A stretch of 64,000 nucleotides of DNA, from contig NZ_JAPFRE010000016.1 of assembly GCF_026183735.1 (NCBI RefSeq), positions 62,001-126,000 on the forward strand. The letters run 5' to 3'. A program made the position numbers and the translations under genes. The stretch's first letter is position 1. Each line of letters starts with the position of its first letter. Source of the DNA: Alteromonas sp. ASW11-130. Its GTDB lineage: Bacteria > Pseudomonadota > Gammaproteobacteria > Enterobacterales > Alteromonadaceae. Under the pieces are notes generated by a model, which saw only the letters and a list, made by a program, of their open reading frames with translations, was not told the DNA's origin and did not search any database. Positions 26,887 through 36,264 of this stretch are shown piece after piece.

Positions 26887-27777
26887 TTAGTCTTGATTCT
26901 CTGCGTAATAATATCCATAGTAACCCGCTTTTTCAGCATCAGAGTTAATTGATTTATTCACAACAAATCCTATAGCCATATTTGAACTCAGCCGTTCTAC
27001 AGAGTGTCTGATGTCGCTAAGTTTCGATCTGCCTTCCTCAACTACTACCACCGCTTGGCCAGCAAAGTTTGCCAGGATAGCTGTCTCGTTAATTCCTATT
27101 AAGGGAGGCGTGTCTATAATTACTACACGGTCAGGATATCTATTTGCGAATTCGTCCACTGTTTTATGCATCTTCCGGCTGGCTAATAATTCAGTGGTAG
27201 AGTGGTGAGTCTTACCTGCGGGTATGATTTTCAGTTTATCCACGTTCGTTGGATAAAGCACATCAGCAATATCTTCTACTTCGCCCGTAAGATATTCGAT
27301 CATCCCTTTTCGACCTTCCAGACCCAGTGTATTTAACACGTTGGGTTTAAGCACATCTGCGTCGACTAATAACACTGTTTTATCTTGCTCTGAAGCAATA
27401 CTCAGAGCCAGGTTAATTGCCGAAAAGGTTTTACCTTCAGAGGGACGCGCACTCGTTACCATGATGATATTGCTATTATTTAACGTTTTAGATAGCGACC
27501 CGAAAGCGTTTTTAATCAACTTTCGCTTAATCTCACGGTATTCTTCATTAATTTGCGTACGTCCACCATCAAGTGAGACCAACCCATTTTCATTCAACCT
27601 ATCAAAGTCGATTTCGAATTGAGGAGTAACACTTTTTTGTTGTTTTGATGGAGCACTAGTTTTTTCTTCAGAAGATCGAAGCGTCGGTTTTACCTCATGT
27701 GTGGGAGTCTCTTGCTGCTTTTTTAAAGCCTGCGTTTCTCTTTGCTTTTGCAATGCTTTTTCAATAGTACTTCTCAT
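26887..27777 (-). CDS. BY-kinase, XrtA-associated tyrosine autokinase
   Basis: This 296-residue cytoplasmic kinase domain is of the bacterial tyrosine kinase (CpsD/Wzc-C) type, matching the XrtA-associated TIGR03018 family. Walker A is PSEGKTF at about 109-115, Walker A' is LLVDAD at about 131-137 and Walker B is VVIIDTPP at about 216-222. The C-terminus carries a tyrosine cluster (YYGYYY) for autophosphorylation. A charged N-terminal tail of about 70 residues precedes the kinase. Its start overlaps the chain-length gene stop as TAATG, so the pair is translationally coupled and should form a split Wzc. The matching phosphatase may be the gene at 63253. Confidence 0.93.
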   Translation of the reverse strand: MRSTIEKALQKQRETQALKKQQETPTHEVKPTLRSSEEKTSAPSKQQKSVTPQFEIDFDRLNENGLVSLDGGRTQINEEYREIKRKLIKNAFGSLSKTLNNSNIIMVTSARPSEGKTFSAINLALSIASEQDKTVLLVDADVLKPNVLNTLGLEGRKGMIEYLTGEVEDIADVLYPTNVDKLKIIPAGKTHHSTTELLASRKMHKTVDEFANRYPDRVVIIDTPPLIGINETAILANFAGQAVVVVEEGRSKLSDIRHSVERLSSNMAIGFVVNKSINSDAEKAGYYGYYYAENQD

Positions 27778-29342
27778 TACAACACACCCGGTAACTGAAT
27801 ATTAAGAACTTCTGCACTGACGAGGAAGCCATACATCACTACGATCACACCCGACGAAGCGGCGAACACGGCCATACGTGTACGATTCTTTTTCGTAATC
27901 GCATCTGCATGTAAGTGACTCACAACTCCCCAAACAGGGTACTCAGTAATATCAGACAATTGATTAGCTCGCACTAATACAGGAGAAAGTTGATTGACTA
28001 AAAATGCAATACCTATCCCGGTGGCAAACCCAACTAGGAGTACTAGTGTATAGAGCAACACTCGATTGGGTCCTGCTGGTTTATTAGGAACAAGAGGAGG
28101 TTCAATAATTCTAAACTGAAATTCTTCCGCCGAGACTTCTGCTCGACGGGATAGGTCTGCAGATTCTCTTCTTGAAAGAAGTTCCTCGTAACGACTTTTG
28201 GTAATCCCATAGTCTCGGTTAAGCGAAGCGAGTTCTGCTTCTATTTGAGGAACTAAATCTATTTTTGACTCAAGGCTGACTATTTTGTTTTGTAAGCTTT
28301 TCTCTTTAACTTTTAGGGATGCAAAATTACTTTGAAGACGACTCACTTCAAGCGTCAATTGGCTATTCAAATCACCAATTGGTTGACTGGTATCCATTCC
28401 TTGCTCTTCCATAAATTTGCGGATTTCTTCATCTCTGGAGTCTTCCAATTTAGCAAGAAGCGCTTTTGTTTCGATAACATCAGGGTGCTGGTCAGTATAG
28501 CTTAAAGTGAGGTTATCTAGCCTATCCTCTAATGATTTTATCCTGTCGTCGTAGCGGGTTTTTAACCCGGTATCACTTTCCGTTCGCACACCAAAATTAT
28601 CGGAAACCTTAGTCGATGACATTTGACCTTTTACGGAATCGATTTGACGCTGGGTTTGTTCGATTTCCAATTGCGTTGTTTCAAGGTCATTGCGTAAACC
28701 TTGCAGTTGATTGTAGAACGTGCCCTGTAAAGGTAATACATCACTATATTTACGCTTAAAATCAGCAAGTCGCTGTTCCGAATCGGATAGTCTTGTTTCG
28801 TAATCGGCTATTTGTTCATCGAGAAAACGACCTGCGGTGTCAGTATCACGACGGTTGTTCCCTAACGAGCCTTCAACGAATAATTCCAGCGTTTCCTGTA
28901 CGACCCGTTGCGCTACATTCGGATTACGATGTTTGAAATTTATCGTATAAATGTTGTCTTTGCCGGTGGACTCTAATTCAATGGTATCGCTTAAGCGATC
29001 GATCAATTGATTAAACTGTTTATCAGTTCTTGCAGTGATATCTAAATCACTTTCCCTGGCAATTGTTTCTAAATTGGACCGACTCAATAAGGTTTTCGCC
29101 ATCATATTAATCTCTTCCCTGGGATTAGATTGGATAGCAATATTTTCTAATATTGGTCTTAATGGTGAGCCCGTATCAACGTAAACCGTTGCGCTTGATA
29201 AATATTGATTTGGTAATGATGCTACATATAAAAAGCCTATCGGGCAGATAAGCCATGAGCAAATTATAATAAAGCGTTTTTTTAACCAGATGCCCTTAAT
29301 GAAATCGAGCAACTGGTTTATTGATGGTTGTAAATCCTGCAT
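27777..29342 (-). CDS. Wzz/GumC-type chain-length determinant
   Basis: This 521-residue inner-membrane polysaccharide co-polymerase is of the XrtA-associated TIGR03007 type. It has a transmembrane helix at about residues 25-45, a large periplasmic coiled-coil domain (about 150-400), a proline-rich segment (PPLVPNKPAGPN) before the second transmembrane helix (about 430-450), and a further hydrophobic stretch near the C-terminus. It sets polymer length and bridges Wzy with the export pore. It is the second gene of the operon, 18 bp after the OPX gene. Confidence 0.93.
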   Translation of the reverse strand: MQDLQPSINQLLDFIKGIWLKKRFIIICSWLICPIGFLYVASLPNQYLSSATVYVDTGSPLRPILENIAIQSNPREEINMMAKTLLSRSNLETIARESDLDITARTDKQFNQLIDRLSDTIELESTGKDNIYTINFKHRNPNVAQRVVQETLELFVEGSLGNNRRDTDTAGRFLDEQIADYETRLSDSEQRLADFKRKYSDVLPLQGTFYNQLQGLRNDLETTQLEIEQTQRQIDSVKGQMSSTKVSDNFGVRTESDTGLKTRYDDRIKSLEDRLDNLTLSYTDQHPDVIETKALLAKLEDSRDEEIRKFMEEQGMDTSQPIGDLNSQLTLEVSRLQSNFASLKVKEKSLQNKIVSLESKIDLVPQIEAELASLNRDYGITKSRYEELLSRRESADLSRRAEVSAEEFQFRIIEPPLVPNKPAGPNRVLLYTLVLLVGFATGIGIAFLVNQLSPVLVRANQLSDITEYPVWGVVSHLHADAITKKNRTRMAVFAASSGVIVVMYGFLVSAEVLNIQLPGVL

Positions 29343-29360
29343 TAATTTGTTCCGATGCTG

Positions 29361-29996
29361 CTAGAACCAAGCTTCCGGGATGATTATGATATCACCAGGA
29401 AGTATATCTACGTTCTTAGATATGTTTCCTTTACGAATAAGATCATCTATATCGATGTCATACGTTCTTTTTTCACCGTCTACGACCCGAACCAATTTTG
29501 CGCCGTTGCCATCTGCAAAATCAGTTAAGCCACCTACGGCTATCATCAAATCGAGCAATGTCATGTTTTTAGTGTAGTTAACCACCTTAGGGTTGGTCGC
29601 TTCACCAATGACTCTAACCTGTTCGCTTAATGGGCCAGAAAATGAGTTAACGCTTATTGTAACGCGTGGATTGTTGATATAGGTAGATAACTTTTCTTCA
29701 ATTTCTCTTGCAAGGTTTGTAGGTGTTTTTCCCGCAACCTGAATATCTTCTACCAAGGAAGTGGTTACTTTACCATCGGGTCTGACAGTAAATGTGCCAG
29801 AAATGTCAGGATTCCGCCACACAAAAATATTTAACGAATCACCCGGACCAATTAAATATTCGTATTCACTGACGTTTGTCGTTAGTGATGCGTGAGTACT
29901 GGCCTCCGGCAACGTTGAGCTTGAACTACTACAACCCGCCAGTAGTGTTATTGAGGTGCCAAGAGCTAAATAAAGTAAGGGTTTAGAACGGTGCAT
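29361..29996 (-). CDS. Short OPX-type polysaccharide export lipoprotein
   Basis: This 211-residue lipoprotein of the Wza/OPX family has lipobox LAGCSS near residue 22, a polysaccharide-export domain (about 45-125) and one SLBB domain (about 130-190). It is much shorter than Wza (379 in E. coli) and lacks the C-terminal helix that forms Wza's outer-membrane barrel. This fits the XrtA export family (TIGR03027) and OPX proteins that need a separate beta-barrel partner. It is the first gene of the leftward operon, divergent from the initiating transferase. Confidence 0.93.
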   Translation of the reverse strand: MHRSKPLLYLALGTSITLLAGCSSSSSTLPEASTHASLTTNVSEYEYLIGPGDSLNIFVWRNPDISGTFTVRPDGKVTTSLVEDIQVAGKTPTNLAREIEEKLSTYINNPRVTISVNSFSGPLSEQVRVIGEATNPKVVNYTKNMTLLDLMIAVGGLTDFADGNGAKLVRVVDGEKRTYDIDIDDLIRKGNISKNVDILPGDIIIIPEAWF

Positions 29997-30042
29997 AAGA
30001 GATCATCCTGCGCTCAAATGGTTAAATTTTTATCGTAATGTA

Positions 30043-30060
30043 ATTTACCCTACGGTAAAT
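30043..30060. promoter_or_regulatory. 18-bp operator-like palindrome between divergent EPS transcripts
   Basis: The sequence is a perfect inverted repeat of two 7-bp arms (ATTTACC/GGTAAAT) with a 4-bp spacer. It lies between the OPX lipoprotein gene and the initiating transferase and overlaps the proposed -35 of the latter. This is a plausible regulator site for both directions; the regulator is unknown. Confidence 0.55.
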
Positions 30061-30071
30061 ACCACTATAAT
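30044..30071 (+). promoter_or_regulatory. Putative sigma-70 promoter of the initiating transferase
   Basis: TATAAT at 30066-30071 with TTTACC at 30044-30049 (16-bp spacing) reads toward the transferase gene. The in-frame ATG at 30070 overlaps this -10, which supports the later GTG start at 30148. Confidence 0.45.
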
Positions 30072-30147
30072 GCCATCATCATTTGTAGTCTATTACAATA
30101 ATTATCATTATTATGTTCACTTTAGATGTAAAAGCAGGGGGCCGAGG

Positions 30148-31560
30148 GTGGCACTAAACAGGCGTAATCAAAGTAAGCGTTCCAATATTCTGGTTGTTAC
30201 AGAAGCATTATTAATCGCTTACATGGGATATATAACACACTTTATCCTGGTACAGATTAATATCAGCCCGTCGGTTCCTATCGAGAAGTTGATGGTAAAT
30301 GTTGGAATGTTAACCATTTCAATATTGATTTGTTCTTTATCAGTCGGCCTATACGAAACAAAACTTCGTGAGACTTTCAGGGGAATTATTCGTCGAATAT
30401 TTGTCAGTGTGGGGTTAAGTTACTTTTTTGTCGAAGTTATCAGCCGCGCATTTTTCGATGCACTGATGATGCATCCTTATTTTCTACCTGCCGCTGTTTG
30501 CGCAATTATCATTACGCTGGTTGTATTTAGGTATTTTACAAATCGACTGGGGCTACTTGGACTCGGAAAAGTTCGTATTGTTGTATTGGGTGCCGGAGAG
30601 AGGGCTTCAATAATTGAAAAACGTATGCGCCGTGACGTCGACCGCATTGGTTTTGAATTATTAGGCTTCATCCCAATCCCGGGAGATAACCGGGAAGATG
30701 GCATTCGCAAAGAAAAAATTATTCACGTTAAGATAGACGAAAATTTTCAACAGTTCATTGTAGATAATGATATTGAAGAAATAGTTATCGCCTGTGATCA
30801 ACGTCGAGGCACCTTACCCATCGATGTGTTATTTGAATGTCGTCTAAGGGGCATAGAAGTAACAGACCTACTTGATTTTATGGAACGAGAAACGGGTCAG
30901 ATTGTGGTTAACTTGATGTATCCAAGCTGGGTTATCTATTCGAATGGTTTTCAAAGCCAAAATTATTTACGAGATGCATTAGATTATTTTTTAAATGCTT
31001 TTCTGGCAACCTTCGTACTGATTTTTGCTTGGCCATTTATGCTGATAACAGCGCTGATTATTTGGTTAGATGACGGCAGACGTACCCGTACTTCAGTATT
31101 TTATAAGCAAGAGAGAGTAGGCTTAAATGGCAAACTTTTTAAAATCATAAAGTTTCGCAGTATGCGCCCTGATGCAGAAAAGGATGGAGCAAAATGGGCC
31201 AGTAAGAATGATGATAGAGTGACGCGAATAGGACATTTTATTCGTAAATATCGAGTGGACGAGCTTCCTCAGTTAATTAATGTATTTAAAGGTGAAATGG
31301 CATTTATCGGACCGAGACCGGAGCGTCCAGAGTTTGTTGAGAAGCTCGTGCGGGAAGTGCCTTACTATAACCAGCGTCATAACGTGAAACCAGGGCTTGC
31401 TGGTTGGGCGCAGTTAAATTACCCCTATGGCGCGAGTGTAGAAGACTCAATGGAAAAGCTTAAGTTCGATTTATACTATGTTAAACATCAAAGCTTATTA
31501 CTTGATATATTAATCTTAATTCGAACGGTAGAAGTGGTGCTTTTTGGTAAAGGCAGATAA
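30148..31560 (+). CDS. XrtA-associated undecaprenyl-phosphate sugar phosphotransferase
   Basis: This polyprenyl glycosylphosphotransferase of about 470 residues matches the EpsB_2/TIGR03013 type that starts EPS repeat-unit synthesis on undecaprenyl phosphate. It has about four N-terminal transmembrane helices, a Rossmann-like CoA-binding region (about residues 120-250), a further membrane segment and the C-terminal catalytic domain with IKFRSMRPDA and GPRPERPEF. A longer frame from 30070 exists. The GTG at 30148 is preferred because AGGGGG lies 6 bp upstream and the earlier ATG lies within a -10-like sequence. It is divergent from the OPX operon. Confidence 0.92.
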   Translation: MALNRRNQSKRSNILVVTEALLIAYMGYITHFILVQINISPSVPIEKLMVNVGMLTISILICSLSVGLYETKLRETFRGIIRRIFVSVGLSYFFVEVISRAFFDALMMHPYFLPAAVCAIIITLVVFRYFTNRLGLLGLGKVRIVVLGAGERASIIEKRMRRDVDRIGFELLGFIPIPGDNREDGIRKEKIIHVKIDENFQQFIVDNDIEEIVIACDQRRGTLPIDVLFECRLRGIEVTDLLDFMERETGQIVVNLMYPSWVIYSNGFQSQNYLRDALDYFLNAFLATFVLIFAWPFMLITALIIWLDDGRRTRTSVFYKQERVGLNGKLFKIIKFRSMRPDAEKDGAKWASKNDDRVTRIGHFIRKYRVDELPQLINVFKGEMAFIGPRPERPEFVEKLVREVPYYNQRHNVKPGLAGWAQLNYPYGASVEDSMEKLKFDLYYVKHQSLLLDILILIRTVEVVLFGKGR

Positions 31561-31822
31561 AAACGTTAACTCGTTTGGCAGGGCCTATAGATCTAAATAA
31601 AAGCGAGCGCTTAAGATAGATAAAAAGGTAACAAGAGCAAACGTAGAAACCTTGCTTTTGTTACTGGAAAGCGGCCACAACTATTACAGACGTGCGAAAG
31701 TAAAGTCATAATTCTAAACCTTTGCGAAAGATGGCATGGGATGAGAGCTTCATCGCGAAGGGGGATATTTTATGTTTTCCGTTTGTGCTGGAAGGGAAGT
31801 TTACGTTCACTTGTATGAACCT

Positions 31823-31871
31823 ACTTTTTACTTCCTACTTTTTACTTCCTACTTCCTACTTCCTACTTCCT
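31823..31871 (+). repeat. Heptamer tandem repeat, seven units
   Basis: Seven contiguous 7-bp units are present, five ACTTCCT and two ACTTTTT. This is a short tandem repeat of the kind prone to slippage. It is outside any supported gene. Confidence 0.9.
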
Positions 31872-31895
31872 ATTTTATTACCAAATTGGGCGCGC

Positions 31896-31915
31896 AGCTG
31901 GCTATCTAGCCAGCT
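31896..31915. repeat. 20-bp perfect palindrome
   Basis: Two 9-bp arms (AGCTGGCTA/TAGCCAGCT) flank a TC loop, 25 bp after the heptamer array. No T run follows, so it is not a clear intrinsic terminator. Confidence 0.7.
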
Positions 31916-32266
31916 CTCAACGCGTTAACCCTTCTATGCAAGAGAGTCACTCCAGTGCAGGTGATAGTGTCAAAGTACCCTAGGTACAAGTGAACACTCA
32001 TCCATTAAAATGCTCCTTCATTCGGAGTAAGGGGTTTTTACGGTTAGGTAAACAGTTTGGGAAGGCTAGGAGAAGACAAAAGCGCGTATGAAATCTAGGC
32101 ATTTAAAAGGTTAAAAAGCTTCGGTTAAATAAAGAAGTGGTATGCACTAACGCGTTCATCAATTGAAACGCTCGTCCTAATCAACAATGCGACTTAACTA
32201 AATGGCTCATTCTTTCTCTAAACTAACCACACACTAACCCTATTTGATATCATTTAGCATAGTATG

Positions 32267-32296
32267 AAGGGGCCTCCGCTCTAGCGGAGGATGACG
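32267..32296 (-). repeat. REP-like hairpin, third copy
   Basis: Read on the minus strand: CGTCAT, then an 18-bp hairpin (arms CCTCCGCT/AGCGGAGG), then CCCC. The flanks match those of the elements at 13764 and 14133, while the stem sequence differs. It lies 30 bp downstream of the deacetylase stop. Confidence 0.6.
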
Positions 32297-32326
32297 TTTA
32301 GACAATGCATTAAAAACGTAATGGAG

Positions 32327-33316
32327 TTATTTTACAGCTCTAAGCTTTTCTAGCCACGAAGCATATCTTATAGCGGTTCCCAAAGTTGGGGGAAAGCTCA
32401 TGCGTGGAATTGTAAAACAATTTTCTTTATTTTCTTTGTGTGAAAGGGGGCAAAAAAAGCCAGGTTCAGAGGTTACCCCACCCATGTATCCCACTTTTTT
32501 AGCAACCTCGATAGATCTCTCGTCAAAATCTTCTACTTTGCCAACTGGGTAGCAAAGTATTCGTGAAGGGGTTGATAGATTGGCATCCAGTAATTGTTTA
32601 CTCACTGTAATCTCTTCCACCAGTACATCATCTTTTAATGTTGATAATGGTTGATGGCTGCATGTATGTGAACCAATTGCTAATCCACGCGTTTCTAGCG
32701 TTCTGAGCTCTTGCCATGTAGAAGAGCGAAAGCTTTCAGTGCTGACTTCGTCTTCTGGGCTCAGTACAGGAATCAAAGCTTCTACAAACGAGCTTCTGTC
32801 AGCTGAGCCAAGACGTTTTACGTGGTCAGATAATATTCGCCTGACCTGTCGCTTATCCAGCAAATCGACTTTAGATAGATTAATATCTTGCAGATTCGAT
32901 AGATTGACAGAGCGTAAGTTAGATTTGTTGACTAATGACGCGATTATTGCATCCCAGGGTAATTCGCTGTTGTCAATCATATTGGTAATGACAAACATGG
33001 TCGGCTTCGCATCGAACTCGAACATAACAGGTAGAAGTTTATCTACCTGATCTTTATAACCATCATCAATAGTGAAACAAACATAATGTCCTTTTGGATC
33101 TAAGTCTGTCGAACTGTTTACCAACTCATCCAAATAAATAAATTGAACATTATGTCTACTTAGACTCTCCAGCAATTGGTGGAGCATTACGGGATCAATA
33201 CCTGTAAGGCCATGTTGACCGCGAGGTCTATGGAGCGTAAAAATACTCACGCGTTGGCCTAGAAGTCTGTTTGCCAGCCTATTTAGCCCGCGATTAAGTA
33301 ACATCGATTGAATCAA
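32327..33316 (-). CDS. NodB-type polysaccharide deacetylase (first)
   Basis: This 329-residue protein has a NodB-type deacetylase domain. The metal-binding FTIDDGY and the SHTCSHQPL histidine pair are both present, so it should be a metal-dependent N- or O-deacetylase. No signal peptide is apparent, so it may act on cytoplasmic or membrane-bound intermediates. The insert between the two motifs is larger than in minimal NodB domains. It lies 14 bp downstream of the TPR lipoprotein gene, in the same direction. It is distinct from the XrtA-type deacetylase at 36265. Confidence 0.88.
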   Translation of the reverse strand: MIQSMLLNRGLNRLANRLLGQRVSIFTLHRPRGQHGLTGIDPVMLHQLLESLSRHNVQFIYLDELVNSSTDLDPKGHYVCFTIDDGYKDQVDKLLPVMFEFDAKPTMFVITNMIDNSELPWDAIIASLVNKSNLRSVNLSNLQDINLSKVDLLDKRQVRRILSDHVKRLGSADRSSFVEALIPVLSPEDEVSTESFRSSTWQELRTLETRGLAIGSHTCSHQPLSTLKDDVLVEEITVSKQLLDANLSTPSRILCYPVGKVEDFDERSIEVAKKVGYMGGVTSEPGFFCPLSHKENKENCFTIPRMSFPPTLGTAIRYASWLEKLRAVK

Positions 33317-33330
33317 AATGACATCCTGAA

Positions 33331-36084
33331 CTATTTTAACTCTGAACGTAATGCTTCAAGTTCATCTTGCATTTTTTTGCTATTTACGCTCTCAATTTGA
33401 CTCACAATCTGTCTACTTTGTTCTCTATCGCCAGATGCGAGCAAGGCCTGTGCGTAATGCAGCGCTATGCTTGAAGTAGGAGTAATACTATATGCTTTAG
33501 CGAATAGATCTACCGCCGCATTCTTATTCCCCATTTTTAACTCAATTTGTCCAAGTGTGTCGAGGAGACTAGGGACATTTTCTTGTAAAGCTATGGCATC
33601 GGTGGCAATCTTTTTAGCTTCCTCGTACTTTTCTTCATTCATTAACAACCATGCTAAATTATTCGCCGCTATAATATTGTTCGGTTGTTGTTTTAGAATT
33701 TCGCGGTACTGTTCTTTTGCCAACGCAGGATTATTATAAATCACTAAATTCGCGAGCAAATTGCGCGAATATACGTCGTCTGGATGACTTTCAACTCGAT
33801 TGCTAAGAAATTCTTGAACTTTTTCTGGCTGATTAGTTGCCTTAAGCGCCAAAGCTATAGCTTTTACGTTAAATAAATTGGGGGCTTCTTCATAGTAAGC
33901 TTCTAACAATGGAAGGGCATCTTCAGGTTTATTTTCGGCTAACAGAATATGTCCTTTCAATCCTTGTCCTACCACGCTCGAAGAAAACTTGTCAGACGTT
34001 TTGTTTAACGCTTGTTTGGCTCTTCTCGTATCGTTTTTATCTAATAACTGTTTTATTTGGATTGCTTTTAAACTTTGTGACTGGGGAATATCTGAAATTG
34101 CCCGCTCTATTGCTTGCATCAGTTTATTATTTTTTCCAATATTTTTAAAATAACTAATCTGCGTTACTGCCGCAATTTCACTTTGAGGTTGTAGTCTCAC
34201 CCATTTTGCTAAAAGATCCTCCGCATCATTAAAGTTTTCTTCCTGTAAATAGCTTTCTAACCGTGTGTGGTAATAGTCATCGGAAGCACTTCTGAGCATA
34301 TCGTCATCCAGTTGAAGCGTTCTGTGTACCTCATCGAATTTTCCTTGGCGCAAATACAAGCGTGCTAATAGGACCCTCAATTCTGTATTGTTCGGTACCT
34401 TGTCTACAACCTTTTCCAGCTTGGCTATTCCTTTGTCTAAAGCATCTCTTGAGTACAAAGCGACAAGCATTTTGACGCCTTCAATAAACTCAGGTTTGCC
34501 TTCCACAAGCGGTTCCAGTTGTGCGATTGCTTCCTCTCGGTTACCTTCTACTAATGCCAGATTAGCAAAAAATATTCTTGAAGGTGGGTTTAGTTCGTCA
34601 ATCTTTTGCGCTTCTAAATATGCATCAGTGGCTTTTTCAAACTCGTTTTTTTCTCTGTATGCTAGCGCAATAGTATTGTACCCGAGCAACTTACTGCTTT
34701 CAGATTTAATCAATTCCTGGCCGAATTTCATTAATGAGTCTACGTTACCACTTTTTAAATAGGCATCAATTAATCCTAACTTAGCGCCCTGTAGATTCTC
34801 ATTTTTGGCAATGGCATTCTCTAGATCAGCAGCCCCAGACATATCATTTAATTGGATTTTTAATAAACCCACGCGAGCAATATCTTCGGCGTTTTCTAGA
34901 TCTATTGATTCTAATTCTTGTAATATTTCCCGAGCTTTATCTTCTTTTCCCGATCGAGCTAAGTTAGTGCCTAGCATTGCCACAACACTTGCATCTTCAC
35001 TAGTCAGATTGTCCCATCGCTTAACGGTTGCTGAAGCCTCTTGATCATAGCCCAGTAATATTTGGGTTAAAACATACAGTCGGCGGGCAGGGTGGTCGCC
35101 GGGGAGCTTGTTCACTACCGTCTTCAAACTTTGGTAAGACTGCTCATAATTTTCAAGTTGATAATCACTGATCCCCTTTATTACCATGGCTACCTCGGTT
35201 CGTAAACCTGCGGTTACAGCGATGTCGATCATACGCTTAGCGGTTTTATAATCCTGCTCATTGAATGCAATAATGGCACCTAGCTGGTTTACATAGGGGT
35301 GTCCAGGAAACTCTTTTAGCAGTTTCGAAGTTAACTGTTTACCTTCGTCATACTCACGCGCCTGAACGAGGGCACCCGCGAGTAATACTTTTGCTTCTCG
35401 CGATTCAGGTTGCATTTCACTGTATTTCCTAAAGGCGGAAATAGCTGACTGGTAGTCATTAGCTTTCAAGTTAAGCTGCCCTAACAGTAGGTGGGCTTCT
35501 GCAACCTCTGGATTCTCGTCTAACAGTTCGTTTAACAGCGAAATGGCTTCGTCTAAACTTTTTGAATTGTTGGTAACATAGACATTTCCGAGCTGAGAGT
35601 AAGTGGAATCTTGCCCCACTTGCGAGGCTTGCTCGAAAAACAGTATCGCCTCTTCTTTCTTGCCTACTGCGGAAGCAGCCACCCCCTTATAAACATACAT
35701 CTGTGCTATTTGGTCATCGGATAAATTACTGGCATCGAAATCGGTATTAATAACTTCTTCAAACTCGCCTAATCGTACTTGCGCACGGGCGATACCTAAT
35801 TTAACTTCGGGGCTATTGTTACCTAGCTGTTGGGCTTTTCTATATTCTTTTTCTGCGCCAGCGTAATTTCCGTTGGCTAACAAAACCTGAGCTAATAGTA
35901 GTCTTGCTTCTACATCGTTAGGGTTTTCAACCAGAACATTCTGCAGATCTATTCGTGCTTCGTTTAATTGCCCGCTTTTTAAAGCAGCTTCGGCATTTGC
36001 TACCGCTTCGTCACGGTTTATTGCTGGCGTACACCCCATACTTGCAGCAATTAACAAAGGCAATACGAACGTTCTCTTTAGCAT
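33331..36084 (-). CDS. prsT: PrsT-like TPR lipoprotein
   Basis: This 917-residue protein is built almost wholly of tetratricopeptide repeats after a lipoprotein signal (LLIAASMGC, cysteine at about residue 18). It matches the XrtA/PEP-CTERM-associated TPR lipoprotein PrsT (TIGR02917). A periplasmic scaffold role in EPS assembly is likely but not proven. In many genomes prsT lies by the two-component genes prsK and prsR; these are not in this window. The symbol is given because of the family match. Confidence 0.88.
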   Translation of the reverse strand: MLKRTFVLPLLIAASMGCTPAINRDEAVANAEAALKSGQLNEARIDLQNVLVENPNDVEARLLLAQVLLANGNYAGAEKEYRKAQQLGNNSPEVKLGIARAQVRLGEFEEVINTDFDASNLSDDQIAQMYVYKGVAASAVGKKEEAILFFEQASQVGQDSTYSQLGNVYVTNNSKSLDEAISLLNELLDENPEVAEAHLLLGQLNLKANDYQSAISAFRKYSEMQPESREAKVLLAGALVQAREYDEGKQLTSKLLKEFPGHPYVNQLGAIIAFNEQDYKTAKRMIDIAVTAGLRTEVAMVIKGISDYQLENYEQSYQSLKTVVNKLPGDHPARRLYVLTQILLGYDQEASATVKRWDNLTSEDASVVAMLGTNLARSGKEDKAREILQELESIDLENAEDIARVGLLKIQLNDMSGAADLENAIAKNENLQGAKLGLIDAYLKSGNVDSLMKFGQELIKSESSKLLGYNTIALAYREKNEFEKATDAYLEAQKIDELNPPSRIFFANLALVEGNREEAIAQLEPLVEGKPEFIEGVKMLVALYSRDALDKGIAKLEKVVDKVPNNTELRVLLARLYLRQGKFDEVHRTLQLDDDMLRSASDDYYHTRLESYLQEENFNDAEDLLAKWVRLQPQSEIAAVTQISYFKNIGKNNKLMQAIERAISDIPQSQSLKAIQIKQLLDKNDTRRAKQALNKTSDKFSSSVVGQGLKGHILLAENKPEDALPLLEAYYEEAPNLFNVKAIALALKATNQPEKVQEFLSNRVESHPDDVYSRNLLANLVIYNNPALAKEQYREILKQQPNNIIAANNLAWLLMNEEKYEEAKKIATDAIALQENVPSLLDTLGQIELKMGNKNAAVDLFAKAYSITPTSSIALHYAQALLASGDREQSRQIVSQIESVNSKKMQDELEALRSELK

Positions 36085-36264
36085 AAATGTTTCCTTTTAC
36101 ACGTTAATCTATTTACAATGACCCGAATAGCAAGAATATGATTACGGATTCTTGTACAGAAAAGATATATGTGGTTGATAAACGAACAATCTTGATGGAT
36201 TGTTTCTTCGTATATATATCGAAGTTGATACTGTAACTCAAGTGAGTAATAAAAAGTAGAATCT

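Larger units (their letters stand above)
31561..32326. other. 765-bp non-coding region with repeats and hairpins
   Basis: The gap between the initiating transferase and a deacetylase gene holds a heptamer microsatellite (31823-31871), a perfect palindrome (31896-31915) and a REP-like hairpin (32267-32296). The frame at 31722-31928 consists partly of the heptamer and has no protein signature, so it is not called as a gene. No PEP-CTERM gene is hidden here as far as could be read. Confidence 0.6.

Noticed and set aside
31722-31928. A 68-residue plus-strand ORF
   Set aside because: Its middle encodes the heptamer array and it has no signal, domain or ribosome-binding site.
23798-31950. Shared GCAAGAGAGTC sequence at about 23798 and 31939
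   Set aside because: Only 11 bp are shared, the flanks differ and chance cannot be excluded.
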